Shown here: positions 52,652-62,772 of the stretch, in pieces
Layout: every line of letters begins with the position of its first letter
How positions within the stretch are numbered: position 1 is the first letter of the stretch
Assembly: GCF_002933775.1 (NCBI RefSeq)
Contig: NZ_BEWV01000203.1
Coordinates: 60,633 to 124,632, forward strand
Length of the DNA stretch: 64,000 nucleotides
Direction: 5' to 3'
From: Prevotella sp. MGM1
Lineage (GTDB): Bacteria; Bacteroidota; Bacteroidia; Bacteroidales; Bacteroidaceae
Program-made: the position numbers and the translations under genes
The notes under the pieces: model-generated
Database searches by the model: none
Told to the model about the DNA's origin: nothing
What the model saw: the letters and a program-made list of their open reading frames with translations, nothing else

Positions 52652-54892
52652 ATGAGAACGAGATTGACTGCTGTTATGCTTCTTGTCTGCTGTATGCTGG
52701 CAGCGCAAGGCACGGTTGAAGACTATAAGCGTGCTTATGCGCTACGTGGCAAGTACGGGCACGGAAAGGTGTTTTACTCTGATGTAAGGCCGCAGTGGAT
52801 AGGCGGAAGTCATCGGTTCTGGTACGTGAGGACAACCCCGGAAGGTAGGGTGTACGTGACGGTGGACGCCGCAAGGAAACGGCGTGGCGAGTTGTTTGAC
52901 CACAAGAGACTGGCGAAAGCGCTTGGGGAAAAGACCGGCAGGAGCGTTTCTCCCGGTGGCATGTATCTCGAACGGTTGTCGGTGAGCGACAGGCTCGACA
53001 CGCTACGGTTTGCTTTTGCCGGCCGCCGGTGGGTGTACGATACGAAGAGAGACCGGCTTACAGGCCGTGGCACGGTGACGCCACCGCAAGGACAGCGTCT
53101 GTGGAGTGAGCGTGACGACGAGAAATGGGCGGCACCTGCCGTTTCTCCCGACGGTAAATATACCGCCTATATCAAGGATAATAACATTTTCGTGCGTACT
53201 GTGGCGGGAGGAAAGGAGCGGCAGTTGAGCGTGGACGGCACAGAGGGTAATTACTATTCGGCATATATATACTGGTCGCCTGACAGCAGAAAGGTGGCGG
53301 CTTGCAAAATTCGAGATACCGAGAAACGGTATATTTATTACGTTGAGTCTTCTCCGGAAGACCGCCTTCAACCGAAACTTCACAAACAGGAATATGCAAA
53401 GCCGGGCGATGAGCTGCCCTTTAAAGTGCCGTGCGTGTTTGATGTGGAGAGCGGACAGGCTGTAATTCCGTCTACAGAGCTTTTCGACAGGCAGTACTAC
53501 TTGTGGGGACTGCGTTGGGACACAGACGGCGGTGGACTCACTTTCGAGTATAACCAGCGCGGGCATCAGGTTTACAGGGTGCTCGGCATGTCGGCAGAGA
53601 CGGGCAAGGTGAGCACCATTGTGGAAGAGACATCAGACAAGTATGTGAACTATTCACGCCGTTTCCGCCACGACCTTCGCGATGGTCGGCGGATGATATG
53701 GATGAGTGAGCGGGACAATTGGAACCATCTATATATGTTCGACCGTGCATCAGGAGAAGTCCTGCGGCAGATAACGAAAGGCGAATGGTATGTGAGACAA
53801 GTGGTGAGGGTTGACGAGGATAATGAGTTGATTTACTTTTCGGCCAATGGAATGCGTAAAGACGAGGACCCGTATCTGATACGTTATTACCGGATCGGTT
53901 TCGACAGCGGTGGGCTTACGTGCCTCACTCCGGATGAGGGGATGCACAGCGCATGGTTCTCGTACGACATGAAGTATCTGGTAGACGTGTATTCGAAAGT
54001 AGACAAGGCACCTGTGGCTGTGCTGCGCGATGCTGCCGACGGCTCGGTGGTGATGCCGTTGGAGACGGCAGACATAACGGCCCTGCTGGCAGAGGGCTGG
54101 AAAGCGCCAGAGGTATTCGCCGCGAAAGGGCGCGACGGCAAGACAGACATGTGGGGAATAATAGTACGCCCGTCAAATTTCGATCCGAAAAAGAAATATC
54201 CTGTTGTGGAATATATCTATCAAGGACCGGGCAACCACTATGTGCCCAAGACGTTCATGCCATACGATTATAATATGTCGGCTATGGCGGAGCTTGGTTT
54301 TATTGTGGTAATGGTCGACGGAATGGGAACTTCGTTCCGTTCGAGGGAGTTTGAAAACGTGTGTTATAAGAACCTGAAAGATGCCGGTCTGCCCGACCAT
54401 ATAGCGTGGATAAAGGCCGCAGCGGAGAAATATGCCTGCATGGACACGTCGAGAGTGGGCATCTTCGGATGTTCGGCCGGCGGGCAGGAGGCCATGGCCG
54501 CTGTGCTATATCATCCTGATTTCTATAAGGCGGCCTACTCGGCGTGCGGTTGTCATGATAACAGGATGGACAAGATTTGGTGGAACGAGCAGTGGATGGG
54601 CTATCCTGTGGGTGAGCAATATAAGGACTGCTCGAACGTGGAAAACGCTCATTTGCTTACCCGGCCTCTGATGCTCGTGGTGGGAGAGTTGGATGACAAT
54701 GTGGATCCGGCTTCCACGATGCAGGTGGCCGATGCGCTGATAAAGGCCGGAAAGGACTTTGAACTGGTGGTTATCCCGGGTGCCCGCCATACCATGGGCG
54801 AGAGTTTCGGAGAGCGTAAGCGTTACGATTTCTTTGTGCGTAATCTGCTGAATGTGTGTCCTCCCAAATGGAGCGAGGTGCAAGCGAGGTGA
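52652..54892 (+). CDS. Dipeptidyl-peptidase IV family serine protease (S9)
   Basis: 746 residues from the ATG at 52652, which opens a signal peptide (MRTRLTAVMLLVCCMLAAQG); a GTG further upstream lacks this. The N-terminal beta-propeller has WSPDSRKVA and WMSERDNWNHLYMFD; the C-terminal hydrolase has Ser in GIFGCSAGGQ, Asp in GELDDNVDP and His in GARHTMGES. S9 DPP IV enzymes release dipeptides, often X-Pro, in the periplasm. It ends at a hairpin terminator. Confidence 0.9.
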   Translation: MRTRLTAVMLLVCCMLAAQGTVEDYKRAYALRGKYGHGKVFYSDVRPQWIGGSHRFWYVRTTPEGRVYVTVDAARKRRGELFDHKRLAKALGEKTGRSVSPGGMYLERLSVSDRLDTLRFAFAGRRWVYDTKRDRLTGRGTVTPPQGQRLWSERDDEKWAAPAVSPDGKYTAYIKDNNIFVRTVAGGKERQLSVDGTEGNYYSAYIYWSPDSRKVAACKIRDTEKRYIYYVESSPEDRLQPKLHKQEYAKPGDELPFKVPCVFDVESGQAVIPSTELFDRQYYLWGLRWDTDGGGLTFEYNQRGHQVYRVLGMSAETGKVSTIVEETSDKYVNYSRRFRHDLRDGRRMIWMSERDNWNHLYMFDRASGEVLRQITKGEWYVRQVVRVDEDNELIYFSANGMRKDEDPYLIRYYRIGFDSGGLTCLTPDEGMHSAWFSYDMKYLVDVYSKVDKAPVAVLRDAADGSVVMPLETADITALLAEGWKAPEVFAAKGRDGKTDMWGIIVRPSNFDPKKKYPVVEYIYQGPGNHYVPKTFMPYDYNMSAMAELGFIVVMVDGMGTSFRSREFENVCYKNLKDAGLPDHIAWIKAAAEKYACMDTSRVGIFGCSAGGQEAMAAVLYHPDFYKAAYSACGCHDNRMDKIWWNEQWMGYPVGEQYKDCSNVENAHLLTRPLMLVVGELDDNVDPASTMQVADALIKAGKDFELVVIPGARHTMGESFGERKRYDFFVRNLLNVCPPKWSEVQAR

Positions 54893-54908
54893 CACATATA
54901 TATAATGC

Positions 54909-54948
54909 GTGGGTGCGGATATTACTTTCGGTAATTCTCCGCACCCAC
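54909..54948. terminator. Terminator between the DPP IV and pectinesterase genes
   Basis: GTGGGTGCGGA (54909-54919) pairs perfectly with TCCGCACCCAC (54938-54948); T-rich tail on plus. Confidence 0.75.
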
Positions 54949-55044
54949 ATGCTTTTATTTCTGTTTTCCGAATGATGTTCAGAGAGCCGACGATGCGGCA
55001 TTGTTGATCATTTCATCTTTTTATTGCGGTTTTCCTAATGGCAT

Positions 55045-56025
55045 TCAGTATTCCGGTTCCCATGAGTCATTTATGCCGAATACCTTGCTCATCGTGATTT
55101 TCGCCGCTTCTTTTTTTGTCAGTTGTCTGCTCCAACCGGCGCGTTTATCCGTTTTAGACCCTTCGCCTCTGTTGTTGTATTCCATATATCGTGCGGTGGT
55201 CTCGTTTTCCTTTTTCCTCCAGTTATGCCAACCCTCAGGCCGGATGTGGGTGCCCATGTCGCAGTTCATGAACAGTGTGTAAGCGTATGGTCGCCACGGT
55301 CGGCCGAGATAGACATTGGTTATTCCGGCATCGGCCGTAAGGCGGCAGTTATTGAATATGTAGCCGTAGGGACGGTCTTTGGGTGTTGATGCGGCTGTGA
55401 TGTATGAGTTGGACTTGCTGTGGATGGTGCAGTTTTCGAACCATGCGGTGGATGGGCCGAATATGAAATCGGTAGTACCTTCGATGTAGCAGTCTTTAAA
55501 CAGCAGGCGAGTGCCGGCAATTCCTGTATAGACTGTGTCCTGATGACCGAGCAGCCGGCAGTTGACGAATATCAGTCTGTCGCCTTCCGTGTGTATGGCT
55601 ACGGCCTGTCCGAGACGTGCCGAGTTGTTCTCGATGGTTATGTTTCTAAACGTAATGTCGCTCCCTTCCACTTTCACGGTGTATGTCCTGAATGTCCCTA
55701 TTCCTTTGGGACGTTCCGCTGATTTTATGTTTGCGTGGTCGTCGTAGGTGATTACGGTGTTGTCTCTGTCCTCTCCGAGTATCTCTATGTTCGTGAGCCA
55801 TTGCGGGACGATGAGCTTTTCTTTATATACGCCTTTTTTCACGTATATCACTTTGTGGTATTCCATAAAGGCGCGGCACACTTCGATGGCCTCGTCTATC
55901 GTGCGGAACTCACCTGTTCCGTCGCGGGCCACTACCAGCGTGTCGGGATTGTCATACTTGTTTGCGGCGCTTGAGCATAGCGTTGCGGCAGCTAAGGCCA
56001 GCATCAGGATTAGTTTTCTTCTCAT
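55045..56025 (-). CDS. Pectinesterase (CE8 family)
   Basis: 326 residues from the ATG at 56025 with a signal peptide (MRRKLILMLALAAATLCSSA). All CE8 motifs are visible: GQAVAI, GHQDTVY, DFIFGPSTAWFE and LGRPWRPYA, with the two catalytic Asp and the Arg of LGRPW. It removes methyl groups from homogalacturonan in the periplasm or outside. With the SGNH esterase at 23 kb it shows that the cell handles pectin, although no lyase or SusCD pair lies nearby. Confidence 0.94.
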   Translation of the reverse strand: MRRKLILMLALAAATLCSSAANKYDNPDTLVVARDGTGEFRTIDEAIEVCRAFMEYHKVIYVKKGVYKEKLIVPQWLTNIEILGEDRDNTVITYDDHANIKSAERPKGIGTFRTYTVKVEGSDITFRNITIENNSARLGQAVAIHTEGDRLIFVNCRLLGHQDTVYTGIAGTRLLFKDCYIEGTTDFIFGPSTAWFENCTIHSKSNSYITAASTPKDRPYGYIFNNCRLTADAGITNVYLGRPWRPYAYTLFMNCDMGTHIRPEGWHNWRKKENETTARYMEYNNRGEGSKTDKRAGWSRQLTKKEAAKITMSKVFGINDSWEPEY

Positions 56026-56228
56026 TTCAGGTCTTTTTTGATTTGTTGTTTTTGATTGTTTATGCGTTTTGCCTGTTATCGCCATCAGGTAACAGTGAGG
56101 CAATATGGCAGTAGGTTTTTGCCGCACCGTATTTTGCGGTGCATGGAAGTATGCCGGATGTTTTGCGGCGTAATTGTCTTCGGTTTGCGGCGGAGCGGAG
56201 TGTACCCGTTTGAGGGTGGGTGCGGAGA

Positions 56229-58499
56229 TTACATTATCTGGTTGACCTTTTGCATGTTGTCTATTTTTTTCAGACTGTTGATAATCTCCATTACGTCATC
56301 CCTGTCGTGCACGCGCAGTTCTATGATGCCGTCGAATATCCCTTCGTCTGACGAGAGCGTTATTTTATGGATGTTGACGTTCATCTGTTCCGATATGACC
56401 TTTGTCACTTCGTTGAGCATTCCGATGCGGTCTATGCCTTTGAGGTGTATGGTGGCGTCGAAGTACAGTCGTTTGTGCATATCCCATTTGGCATCAAGTA
56501 TCCGGTTGCCGAAGCTCGATTTCAGTTTCGTTGCCACGGGACAGGAACGCTTATGTATCTCGACTTGGCTTTTATTGTCGATAAATCCGAGAATGTCGTC
56601 TCCGGGAATAGGATGACAGCAGTGCATGAACTTATATTGTGTAATGTTGTCGTCCGTGATGAATATAGGCTTCTTGCGGTTGAATTTCTCAGGGACGATA
56701 AACAGGCTGAGTGGCTTTGAGACACCTTTGCCGTTCTTTCCGTAACTGAGGAAAGGCACGTATTTACGCCATCCCTTGCCGTTCTTAAGCTTTTTATGCT
56801 TGCCCTGCAGCTCGTCGATATCCTTTTCACCGAGAATGATTGTCTTTTCGGCCAGTGACTGGAAGAAAATCTCACGTTTTTGCGCTTCATGGAAAGCCGC
56901 GAGCTGATCGGCTATGGCGTTCGTGTATTTCATGTCGTGCTTGTCCAGGAACTCATTCAGAATCTCTTCGCCCTGCTTTTGCAGTTCCCTTCCGTCGCGT
57001 CGGAGTATCGCTTGTATCTTGGCTTTGGCCTTGGCGGTGGATACGAAGTTTATCCATGACTGCTGTACATGCTGGGATTTGGATGTGAGTATCTCCACTT
57101 GGTCGCCGCTTTGCAACTTGTGACTCAGTGGGACGAGCTTATGGTTGACCTTGGCGCCTATGCAATGGCTGCCGAGGAACGTGTGGATGGAGAACGCGAA
57201 GTCGAGAGCCGTGCATCCGGCGGGCATCGTCTTTATCTCACCTTTGGGTGTGAAGACGAATATTTCGGATGCGAACAGGTTCATTTTGATTGCGTCAAGG
57301 AAATCCATGGCATCGGGCTGCGGGTCGTCGAGTATCTCTTTGATGGTGTGCAGCCATTCGTTCAGTTCGCCTTCGTCCTCCGTAAACTCCACTTGGCCGT
57401 CTTCCTTGTACTTCCAGTGCGCGGCAAGTCCCTGCTCGGCAATCTCGTCCATGCGGTCGGAGCGTATCTGAACTTCAATCCAGCGGCCTTGCTTTGACAT
57501 CAAAGTGACGTGTAATGCCTGATAACCGTTTGCCTTGGGGTGGTTCAGCCAGTCGCGCAGCCTGTCTGGATGAGACTGGTATATCTTGCTGATGGCAACG
57601 TAAATGTTGAAGCATTCGTTGATTTCCTCTTCACGGCTTTTGGGCTTGAAGATGATGCGTACCGCGAGGATATCATATATTTCGTCGAATGTGACGTGCT
57701 TGGTCTGCATCTTGTGCCAGATGGAATAAGGGCTTTTGATGCGCTCTTTGATGGAGTATTCGATGCCCATCTCCTTCAATGACGCTTCGATTGGAGTGGT
57801 AAAGCGGTCGAACAGTGTCTGGCGAGACTCTTGTGTGGATGCCAACTTCCTGCGGATAGAATCATATTGCTCAGGATGCTCGTACCGGAAACTTAGGTCT
57901 TCAAGCTCGGTTTTGATTTTATTAAGTCCTAACCTGTTGGCCAGTGGGGCGTAAATGTACAGTGTCTCTCCGGCTATTTTGTATTTCTTGTTTGCCGGTT
58001 GACTGTCAAGTGTGCGCATGTTGTGCAGGCGGTCGCATATCTTTATGAGTATGACACGTATGTCATCGCTCATGGTGAGAAGCAGTTTCTTGAAGTTCTC
58101 GGCCTGTGCCGAGGCCTGATCACCGAATATTCCGCCGCTGATTTTAGTCAGGCCGTCCACTATCTGGGCTATTTTGGCACCGAAGATATTTTCTATGTCC
58201 TCCGTCGTATAGTCCGTATCTTCCACCACATCATGCAGCAGTGCGGCACAAATACTTGTAGACCCCAGTCCGACTTCCTCGCAAGCTATTTGCGCTACGG
58301 CTATCGGGTGCATTATATATGGCTCTCCCGACAGCCTTCTAACTCCTTTATGGGCCTGTCTCGCAAAGTTGAATGCCTTTGTGATGATATCCACTTTCTT
58401 GCGGTGACGCGACGAAATGTAAGTGTCCAGCAAGTGTTGGAACGCGCCGTTGATTAGCTCAGTGTCTGCCGCTTCTCTCTTAATCTGTTCGTCTTCCAT
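56229..58499 (-). CDS. relA/spoT: Bifunctional (p)ppGpp synthetase/hydrolase
   Basis: 756 residues. The hydrolase HD domain is intact (HPIAVAQI with His64 and LLHDVVEDT with His89-Asp90, Glu93-Asp94), followed by the synthetase (AVRIIFKPK, NGYQALHVT, EVQIRSDRMDEIAEQGLAAH), TGS (VFTPKGEIKTMPAGCTALDFAF) and C-terminal ACT domains. Because both catalytic parts look complete it should make and degrade the alarmone. It follows mltD by 27 bp. Confidence 0.95.
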   Translation of the reverse strand: MEDEQIKREAADTELINGAFQHLLDTYISSRHRKKVDIITKAFNFARQAHKGVRRLSGEPYIMHPIAVAQIACEEVGLGSTSICAALLHDVVEDTDYTTEDIENIFGAKIAQIVDGLTKISGGIFGDQASAQAENFKKLLLTMSDDIRVILIKICDRLHNMRTLDSQPANKKYKIAGETLYIYAPLANRLGLNKIKTELEDLSFRYEHPEQYDSIRRKLASTQESRQTLFDRFTTPIEASLKEMGIEYSIKERIKSPYSIWHKMQTKHVTFDEIYDILAVRIIFKPKSREEEINECFNIYVAISKIYQSHPDRLRDWLNHPKANGYQALHVTLMSKQGRWIEVQIRSDRMDEIAEQGLAAHWKYKEDGQVEFTEDEGELNEWLHTIKEILDDPQPDAMDFLDAIKMNLFASEIFVFTPKGEIKTMPAGCTALDFAFSIHTFLGSHCIGAKVNHKLVPLSHKLQSGDQVEILTSKSQHVQQSWINFVSTAKAKAKIQAILRRDGRELQKQGEEILNEFLDKHDMKYTNAIADQLAAFHEAQKREIFFQSLAEKTIILGEKDIDELQGKHKKLKNGKGWRKYVPFLSYGKNGKGVSKPLSLFIVPEKFNRKKPIFITDDNITQYKFMHCCHPIPGDDILGFIDNKSQVEIHKRSCPVATKLKSSFGNRILDAKWDMHKRLYFDATIHLKGIDRIGMLNEVTKVISEQMNVNIHKITLSSDEGIFDGIIELRVHDRDDVMEIINSLKKIDNMQKVNQIM

Positions 58500-58526
58500 A
58501 ATTATGCCCTTCGGAATGATTGTCGT

Positions 58527-59891
58527 TTATTTCACTCTGAGTTTCTTGCCGGCCCGGATGTTGGTGCCTTTTATGCCGTTGAGCTTTTTCAGTTTGCTTA
58601 CCGTTGTGCCGTGCTTGCGCGCTATTTCAGACAGTGTCTGTCCGCTTTTTATTGTTATGCTCTTTCCTGCGCCACTGCTTCTTCTGGTCTTTCTGCTTCT
58701 CGATGAGGAGCGTGTGCTGCTTCTTGAAGTGGATCTGCTTCGGGATGAGTATGCAGGTGCGTCGTCGTTGACGGCCACTTCGGTGCGTTTGTTCATCAGT
58801 TCATCGGCTTTGTAGTTGCAGATCTCCTCTTGTTTGTCAATGAATTTTCCTATTTCTGTCTGCGGCAGCCTTATGTATGTCATCTCTGATGCTCCCGGCA
58901 CAATGTCCCGGCGATACGCAGGGTTCAGTGTCCTGAGTTGTTCCATGTCTATTCCGCATACGGATGCGATCTGTTCGAGATGTATGTTCTTGTCAACCAT
59001 GATCGTATCTGTCTTTGCCGGCAGTCTTGTTGTCATCGGGCAGATGTTATGTTCGCAGTAATACGTCATTATGTAGTTTGCCGCGATGAATGCGGGAACA
59101 TATCCTCTTGTTTCTTTCGGCAGGTAGGGGTATATCTGCCAGTAGTCTCTTGAGCCGTTTGAGCGGTGTATGGCCTTGTTGATCTGGTCGGGACCGCAGT
59201 TGTATGCGGCAATGACGAGATTCCAGTCACCGAATATTTTATACAGGTCGCTCAGGTAATGAGCCGCCGCGTATGATGATTTCACCGGGTCGCGGCGTTC
59301 GTCTACCAGCGAGTTTACCTTCAGTCCGTAGTGTTTTCCGGTTACGAGCATGAACTGCCAAAGTCCCGTCGCGCCCACTCTTGATACGGCCGTGGGGTTG
59401 AGTGCCGATTCTATTACCGGCAGATAGCGCAGCTCAAGCGGCAGATTATATGCTTCGAGGGCTTCTTCGAAGATGGGCATGTAGAAGTTGGACGCGCCGA
59501 GCATGTAGCTGACGGAGTGGCGCAACCTGCCGCTATATCTGTCGATAAATTTCTGTACCACGTCATTGTGCGGCATTTCTATCACCGACGGAATGCGGCT
59601 CAGCCTATCCACATACACCTCTTTGGCGAATACGGGATTGACATCTTTCATACGGCAGTCGTTGTCCTCGTCGAGATAGTTTTTCGACATATATAGATTC
59701 ATCAGGCTGTCGATGTCCTGTTCCATTGCCTCGGGCACCTCGATAACCTCGTTTCGCCCTTCATTGTCTGTCACTGTTATCTCGTTATCCGTAGCCGTTG
59801 TCCCATTGTCGCTAATCGTATTTTGAGCTTGCATCACGCAGTTGCCTGCAAAGAAGACAGCGGCTGTCATCAGAAATGTTCTTTTATTCAT
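58527..59891 (-). CDS. mltD: Lytic transglycosylase with LysM domain (MltD type)
   Basis: 454 residues. Signal peptide, then a lytic transglycosylase domain with the catalytic Glu in VIESALNPTAVSRVGATGLWQFM, NLVIAAYNCGPDQINKAI, and YIPALIAA-like FIAANYIM. A Ser/Arg-rich linker leads to one C-terminal LysM repeat (TIKSGQTLSEIARKHGTTVS). It cuts peptidoglycan glycan strands with anhydro ends. Part of the conserved parA-to-relA block. Confidence 0.92.
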   Translation of the reverse strand: MNKRTFLMTAAVFFAGNCVMQAQNTISDNGTTATDNEITVTDNEGRNEVIEVPEAMEQDIDSLMNLYMSKNYLDEDNDCRMKDVNPVFAKEVYVDRLSRIPSVIEMPHNDVVQKFIDRYSGRLRHSVSYMLGASNFYMPIFEEALEAYNLPLELRYLPVIESALNPTAVSRVGATGLWQFMLVTGKHYGLKVNSLVDERRDPVKSSYAAAHYLSDLYKIFGDWNLVIAAYNCGPDQINKAIHRSNGSRDYWQIYPYLPKETRGYVPAFIAANYIMTYYCEHNICPMTTRLPAKTDTIMVDKNIHLEQIASVCGIDMEQLRTLNPAYRRDIVPGASEMTYIRLPQTEIGKFIDKQEEICNYKADELMNKRTEVAVNDDAPAYSSRSRSTSRSSTRSSSRSRKTRRSSGAGKSITIKSGQTLSEIARKHGTTVSKLKKLNGIKGTNIRAGKKLRVK

Positions 59892-60095
59892 TATTATATT
59901 GTAATGTTCGTTTTGTTATATAGTAATATTTGTTGTCTTGTCGTTGTGATTAGCCGTAGCGGAAATATTCTTTTTTTTCATGAGTCCCTCATATCCGTCA
60001 TGTCGTGCCGGAAAGCGGATGCGGCCCCATCTCTTTACCTTGTCACTCCCACTTGAATGCCTGCCGTGCTATGTCTTGCGGTTTTTCCGCTCCTG

Positions 60096-60860
60096 TCAGA
60101 ACCTTATGCTGCATTGCAGGCCGAGTGCGGCGTTTTCAAGCGAGTTGCTTCCGTTCTCAACCCTCATCACGGCAGGCTCAACCCTCAGGCTCAGGTCGCT
60201 TGAAATGTCAAACTCAGACAGTTCGGCATCCACGTAAGCGTCTATCACAGACAGGGCGTATACACCGAGAAGACAGAAGAAACTGAGGTCACGCCATCGG
60301 CGGTACTTATCTTTTCTGCTTTTGAATATACGTTTGTATCGCTCCTCGTTCGACTTGTCTATCTGCATTCCGAGATGCAAAAACTTGTTGTAGCTCTGCG
60401 TGGTGGGGTCATCGTCCATGATGTCGAGATACGCTTGCGAGTAGTCTTTGTACATCATGTTGTTCCAGTTCATCGCATATATGCACCCCATCATGCCTCC
60501 GTAGAATATCGGCAGTTTCCAATATTTGCGGTTGTATATCTGTCCCGCTCCGGGAATTACCATTCCCAGCCACATCGCCCGTTGGGGATTCGGCCGCCAT
60601 GCGTCCCAGTCTTTTGGTTCCTTGGCCGCTTTGCGGGCTTCTTTTTCTATTTTTTTCTGAGCCTTTTCGACATTTTTGTCGTCCGTAGCTATCGAGTCGA
60701 TGGTAGCCAGAACCCTGTCAATGCTGTCGGCCGTGAACGTTGCGACGGTGCCCGTGTCGTGTCTGGTGCCGTCATGTGCGGCCGCGTCCAGACTGCCAAT
60801 CGACAGTATCAACGCGGTCACCGATACACGCAGTGCGGATATGATGTTGCTTCGTTTCAC
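60096..60860 (-). CDS. DUF5683 domain-containing protein
   Basis: 254 residues with a signal peptide (MKRSNIISALRVSVTALILS), a Lys/Glu-rich helix, then a pattern of Bacteroidales DUF5683: RAMWLGMVIPGAGQIYNRKYWKLP, YGGMMGCIYAMNWNN and an ending rich in membrane-associated helices. The role is unknown; it is regularly encoded directly after parB, as here with 16 bp between. Confidence 0.9.
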   Translation of the reverse strand: MKRSNIISALRVSVTALILSIGSLDAAAHDGTRHDTGTVATFTADSIDRVLATIDSIATDDKNVEKAQKKIEKEARKAAKEPKDWDAWRPNPQRAMWLGMVIPGAGQIYNRKYWKLPIFYGGMMGCIYAMNWNNMMYKDYSQAYLDIMDDDPTTQSYNKFLHLGMQIDKSNEERYKRIFKSRKDKYRRWRDLSFFCLLGVYALSVIDAYVDAELSEFDISSDLSLRVEPAVMRVENGSNSLENAALGLQCSIRF

Positions 60861-60876
60861 TTTCCGCCGCTTGTTT

Positions 60877-61806
60877 TTATCCGTTGTTCACGCTGTCGAG
60901 AGCGTTCATTATCCGTTCGAGTTCTTCCTCGTTGGCGAACGATATGCTTATTTTCCCTTTTCCCTTGGGCGAGCATGTCATTCTGACATCGGTCTTGAAA
61001 AATCCCGCCAGTCTGTCTCTGAGTGCTGTGAACTCTTCGGGCATCTGTGCTTTAGCCGCTATCCTTTTCTTTGCCGTCTGCACGTCTTGCCCGTTTTTGA
61101 GCATATTGACCATCTCCTCGACTTTCCTCACGGAGTATCCGTTCTTCTGTATCTCTTTGAATAACTTTATCTGCACGCTCGGACTGTCTATTGCCAGTAA
61201 CGCTCTTGCGTGTCCCATGTCAATCTCTTTGTTCTTGAGAGCCATCTGAACCTGTGCCGGCAACTTCAGCAGCCGCATGTAGTTGGTCACCGCCGCACGG
61301 CTTTTTCCCACCCGCTCGGCGATTTTTTCCTGTGTCATGCCTGTTGTTTCCGACAGGTGCTCGTATGCGAGCGCTATCTCGATAGCGTTCAGGTCCTCAC
61401 GTTGTATGTTCTCCACGAGAGCCATTTCCATCACGCTCTCGTCCTCCACTGTGCGGATATATGCCGGAATGGCTTTCAGCCCGGCCCTTTGGGATGCCCT
61501 CCAACGGCGTTCGCCGGCTATTATCTGATATTTCCCGTCAGCTGTCTGTCTCAGTGTGATAGGCTGTATGATGCCTATCTCGCTGATGCTGTGGGCCAGT
61601 TCGTTGAGTGCGTTCTCGTCAAATTCGCGTCTTGGTTGGTTGGGGTTCGGCTCTATCAGCTCCACGGCTATCTCGCTCAGGTTCGACGAACCTTGAGTGT
61701 GTACCTCTCCCGTGTCTATCAATGCGTCAAGTCCCCGTCCGTTTCCGATGTCGTCGAGTCCCCGTCCGAGTACGCTCTTATTGCTGTATTTCTTGTGTAC
61801 TGCCAT
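60877..61806 (-). CDS. parB: Chromosome-partitioning protein ParB
   Basis: 309 residues. The N-terminal CTPase-type domain has ELVEPNPNQPRREFD-like IELIEPNPNQPR and the arginine-rich GERRWRASQRAG; a helix-turn-helix (MTQEKIAERVGKSRAAVTNYMRLLKLP) follows, and a C-terminal dimer domain with ISFANEEELERIM. It loads on parS and recruits SMC. No exact parS was seen in the window. Confidence 0.95.
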   Translation of the reverse strand: MAVHKKYSNKSVLGRGLDDIGNGRGLDALIDTGEVHTQGSSNLSEIAVELIEPNPNQPRREFDENALNELAHSISEIGIIQPITLRQTADGKYQIIAGERRWRASQRAGLKAIPAYIRTVEDESVMEMALVENIQREDLNAIEIALAYEHLSETTGMTQEKIAERVGKSRAAVTNYMRLLKLPAQVQMALKNKEIDMGHARALLAIDSPSVQIKLFKEIQKNGYSVRKVEEMVNMLKNGQDVQTAKKRIAAKAQMPEEFTALRDRLAGFFKTDVRMTCSPKGKGKISISFANEEELERIMNALDSVNNG

Positions 61807-61885
61807 TGTTATTGTCGTCCGCTCACGGACTGCCCGCAGGCTGTGTCAGTCTGCCTGTCGTCCGCTCACGATATGATAATAGGGT

Positions 61886-62650
61886 TTACTTGTTCTTGTT
61901 GATAATCTCTTTTGCCAGCGCAAGGTGGTTCTTGCTGCCTGTCGAGTCTGCGTCGTAGAGGATGACCGGCAGTCCGTGGCTCGGGCTTTCGCTCAGTTTC
62001 ACGTTTCGCTGTATCACCGTCTTGAACACAAGCTCCTGGAAATGCCGCTTCACCTCGTCGTATATCTGGTTGGCAAGCCTGAGGCGCGAGTCGTACATCG
62101 TCAGCAGGAAGCCTTCTATTTCGAGCCTTGTGTTCAGCTTGCTCTTGATTATCTTTATTGTGTTGAGCAGTTTGCTGATTCCTTCGAGCGCGAAATATTC
62201 GCATTGCACGGGTATTATCACCGAATCGGCCGCCGTCAGGGAGTTTACCGTGATGAGTCCGAGCGATGGGCTGCAATCTATCAGTATGTAGTCGTATTCG
62301 GCCCTGATAGGCTCGAGCAGTTTTTTTATCACTTTCTCCCTGTCTTCGAGATTGAGCATTTCTATCTCCGCTCCCACGAGGTCGATGTGGCTCGGTATGA
62401 TGTCGAGTCCGTCAATGTCGGTGGTGTATATGGCGTCGCGCACGTCTGCGTGAGAGATTATGCATTCATATAGCGAGCAGTCCACCTGCTTGATGTCGAC
62501 TCCGAGTCCGCTCGATGCGTTGGCCTGCGGGTCTGCGTCAACCACTAACACGTTTTTCTCTAACGTGGCGAGCGATGCCGCCAGATTGATGGTGGTGGTC
62601 GTTTTGCCTACGCCGCCCTTTTGATTTGCTAATGCGATTATTTTTCCCAT
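61886..62650 (-). CDS. parA: Chromosome-partitioning ATPase ParA (Soj)
   Basis: 254 residues from the ATG at 62650 (MGKIIALANQKGGVGKTTTT); a GTG at 62665 would add five. The deviant Walker A KGGVGKTT is at 11-18; DADPQANASSGLG and YILIDCSPSLGLITVNSL are the other P-loop motifs. It works with ParB in moving the origin region. A minus -7 box TAACTTTG lies at 62692-62699. Confidence 0.95.
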   Translation of the reverse strand: MGKIIALANQKGGVGKTTTTINLAASLATLEKNVLVVDADPQANASSGLGVDIKQVDCSLYECIISHADVRDAIYTTDIDGLDIIPSHIDLVGAEIEMLNLEDREKVIKKLLEPIRAEYDYILIDCSPSLGLITVNSLTAADSVIIPVQCEYFALEGISKLLNTIKIIKSKLNTRLEIEGFLLTMYDSRLRLANQIYDEVKRHFQELVFKTVIQRNVKLSESPSHGLPVILYDADSTGSKNHLALAKEIINKNK

Positions 62651-62772
62651 TTTACGTGTTGCCACATGGTGATGGCTTTTTGATTTGCTTGCAAAGTTAC
62701 ATATTTTATATGAGAAAATGCCATTTATGGTGCTTTTTTAGTAATTTTGCACAATAAACGATAATAAGATTT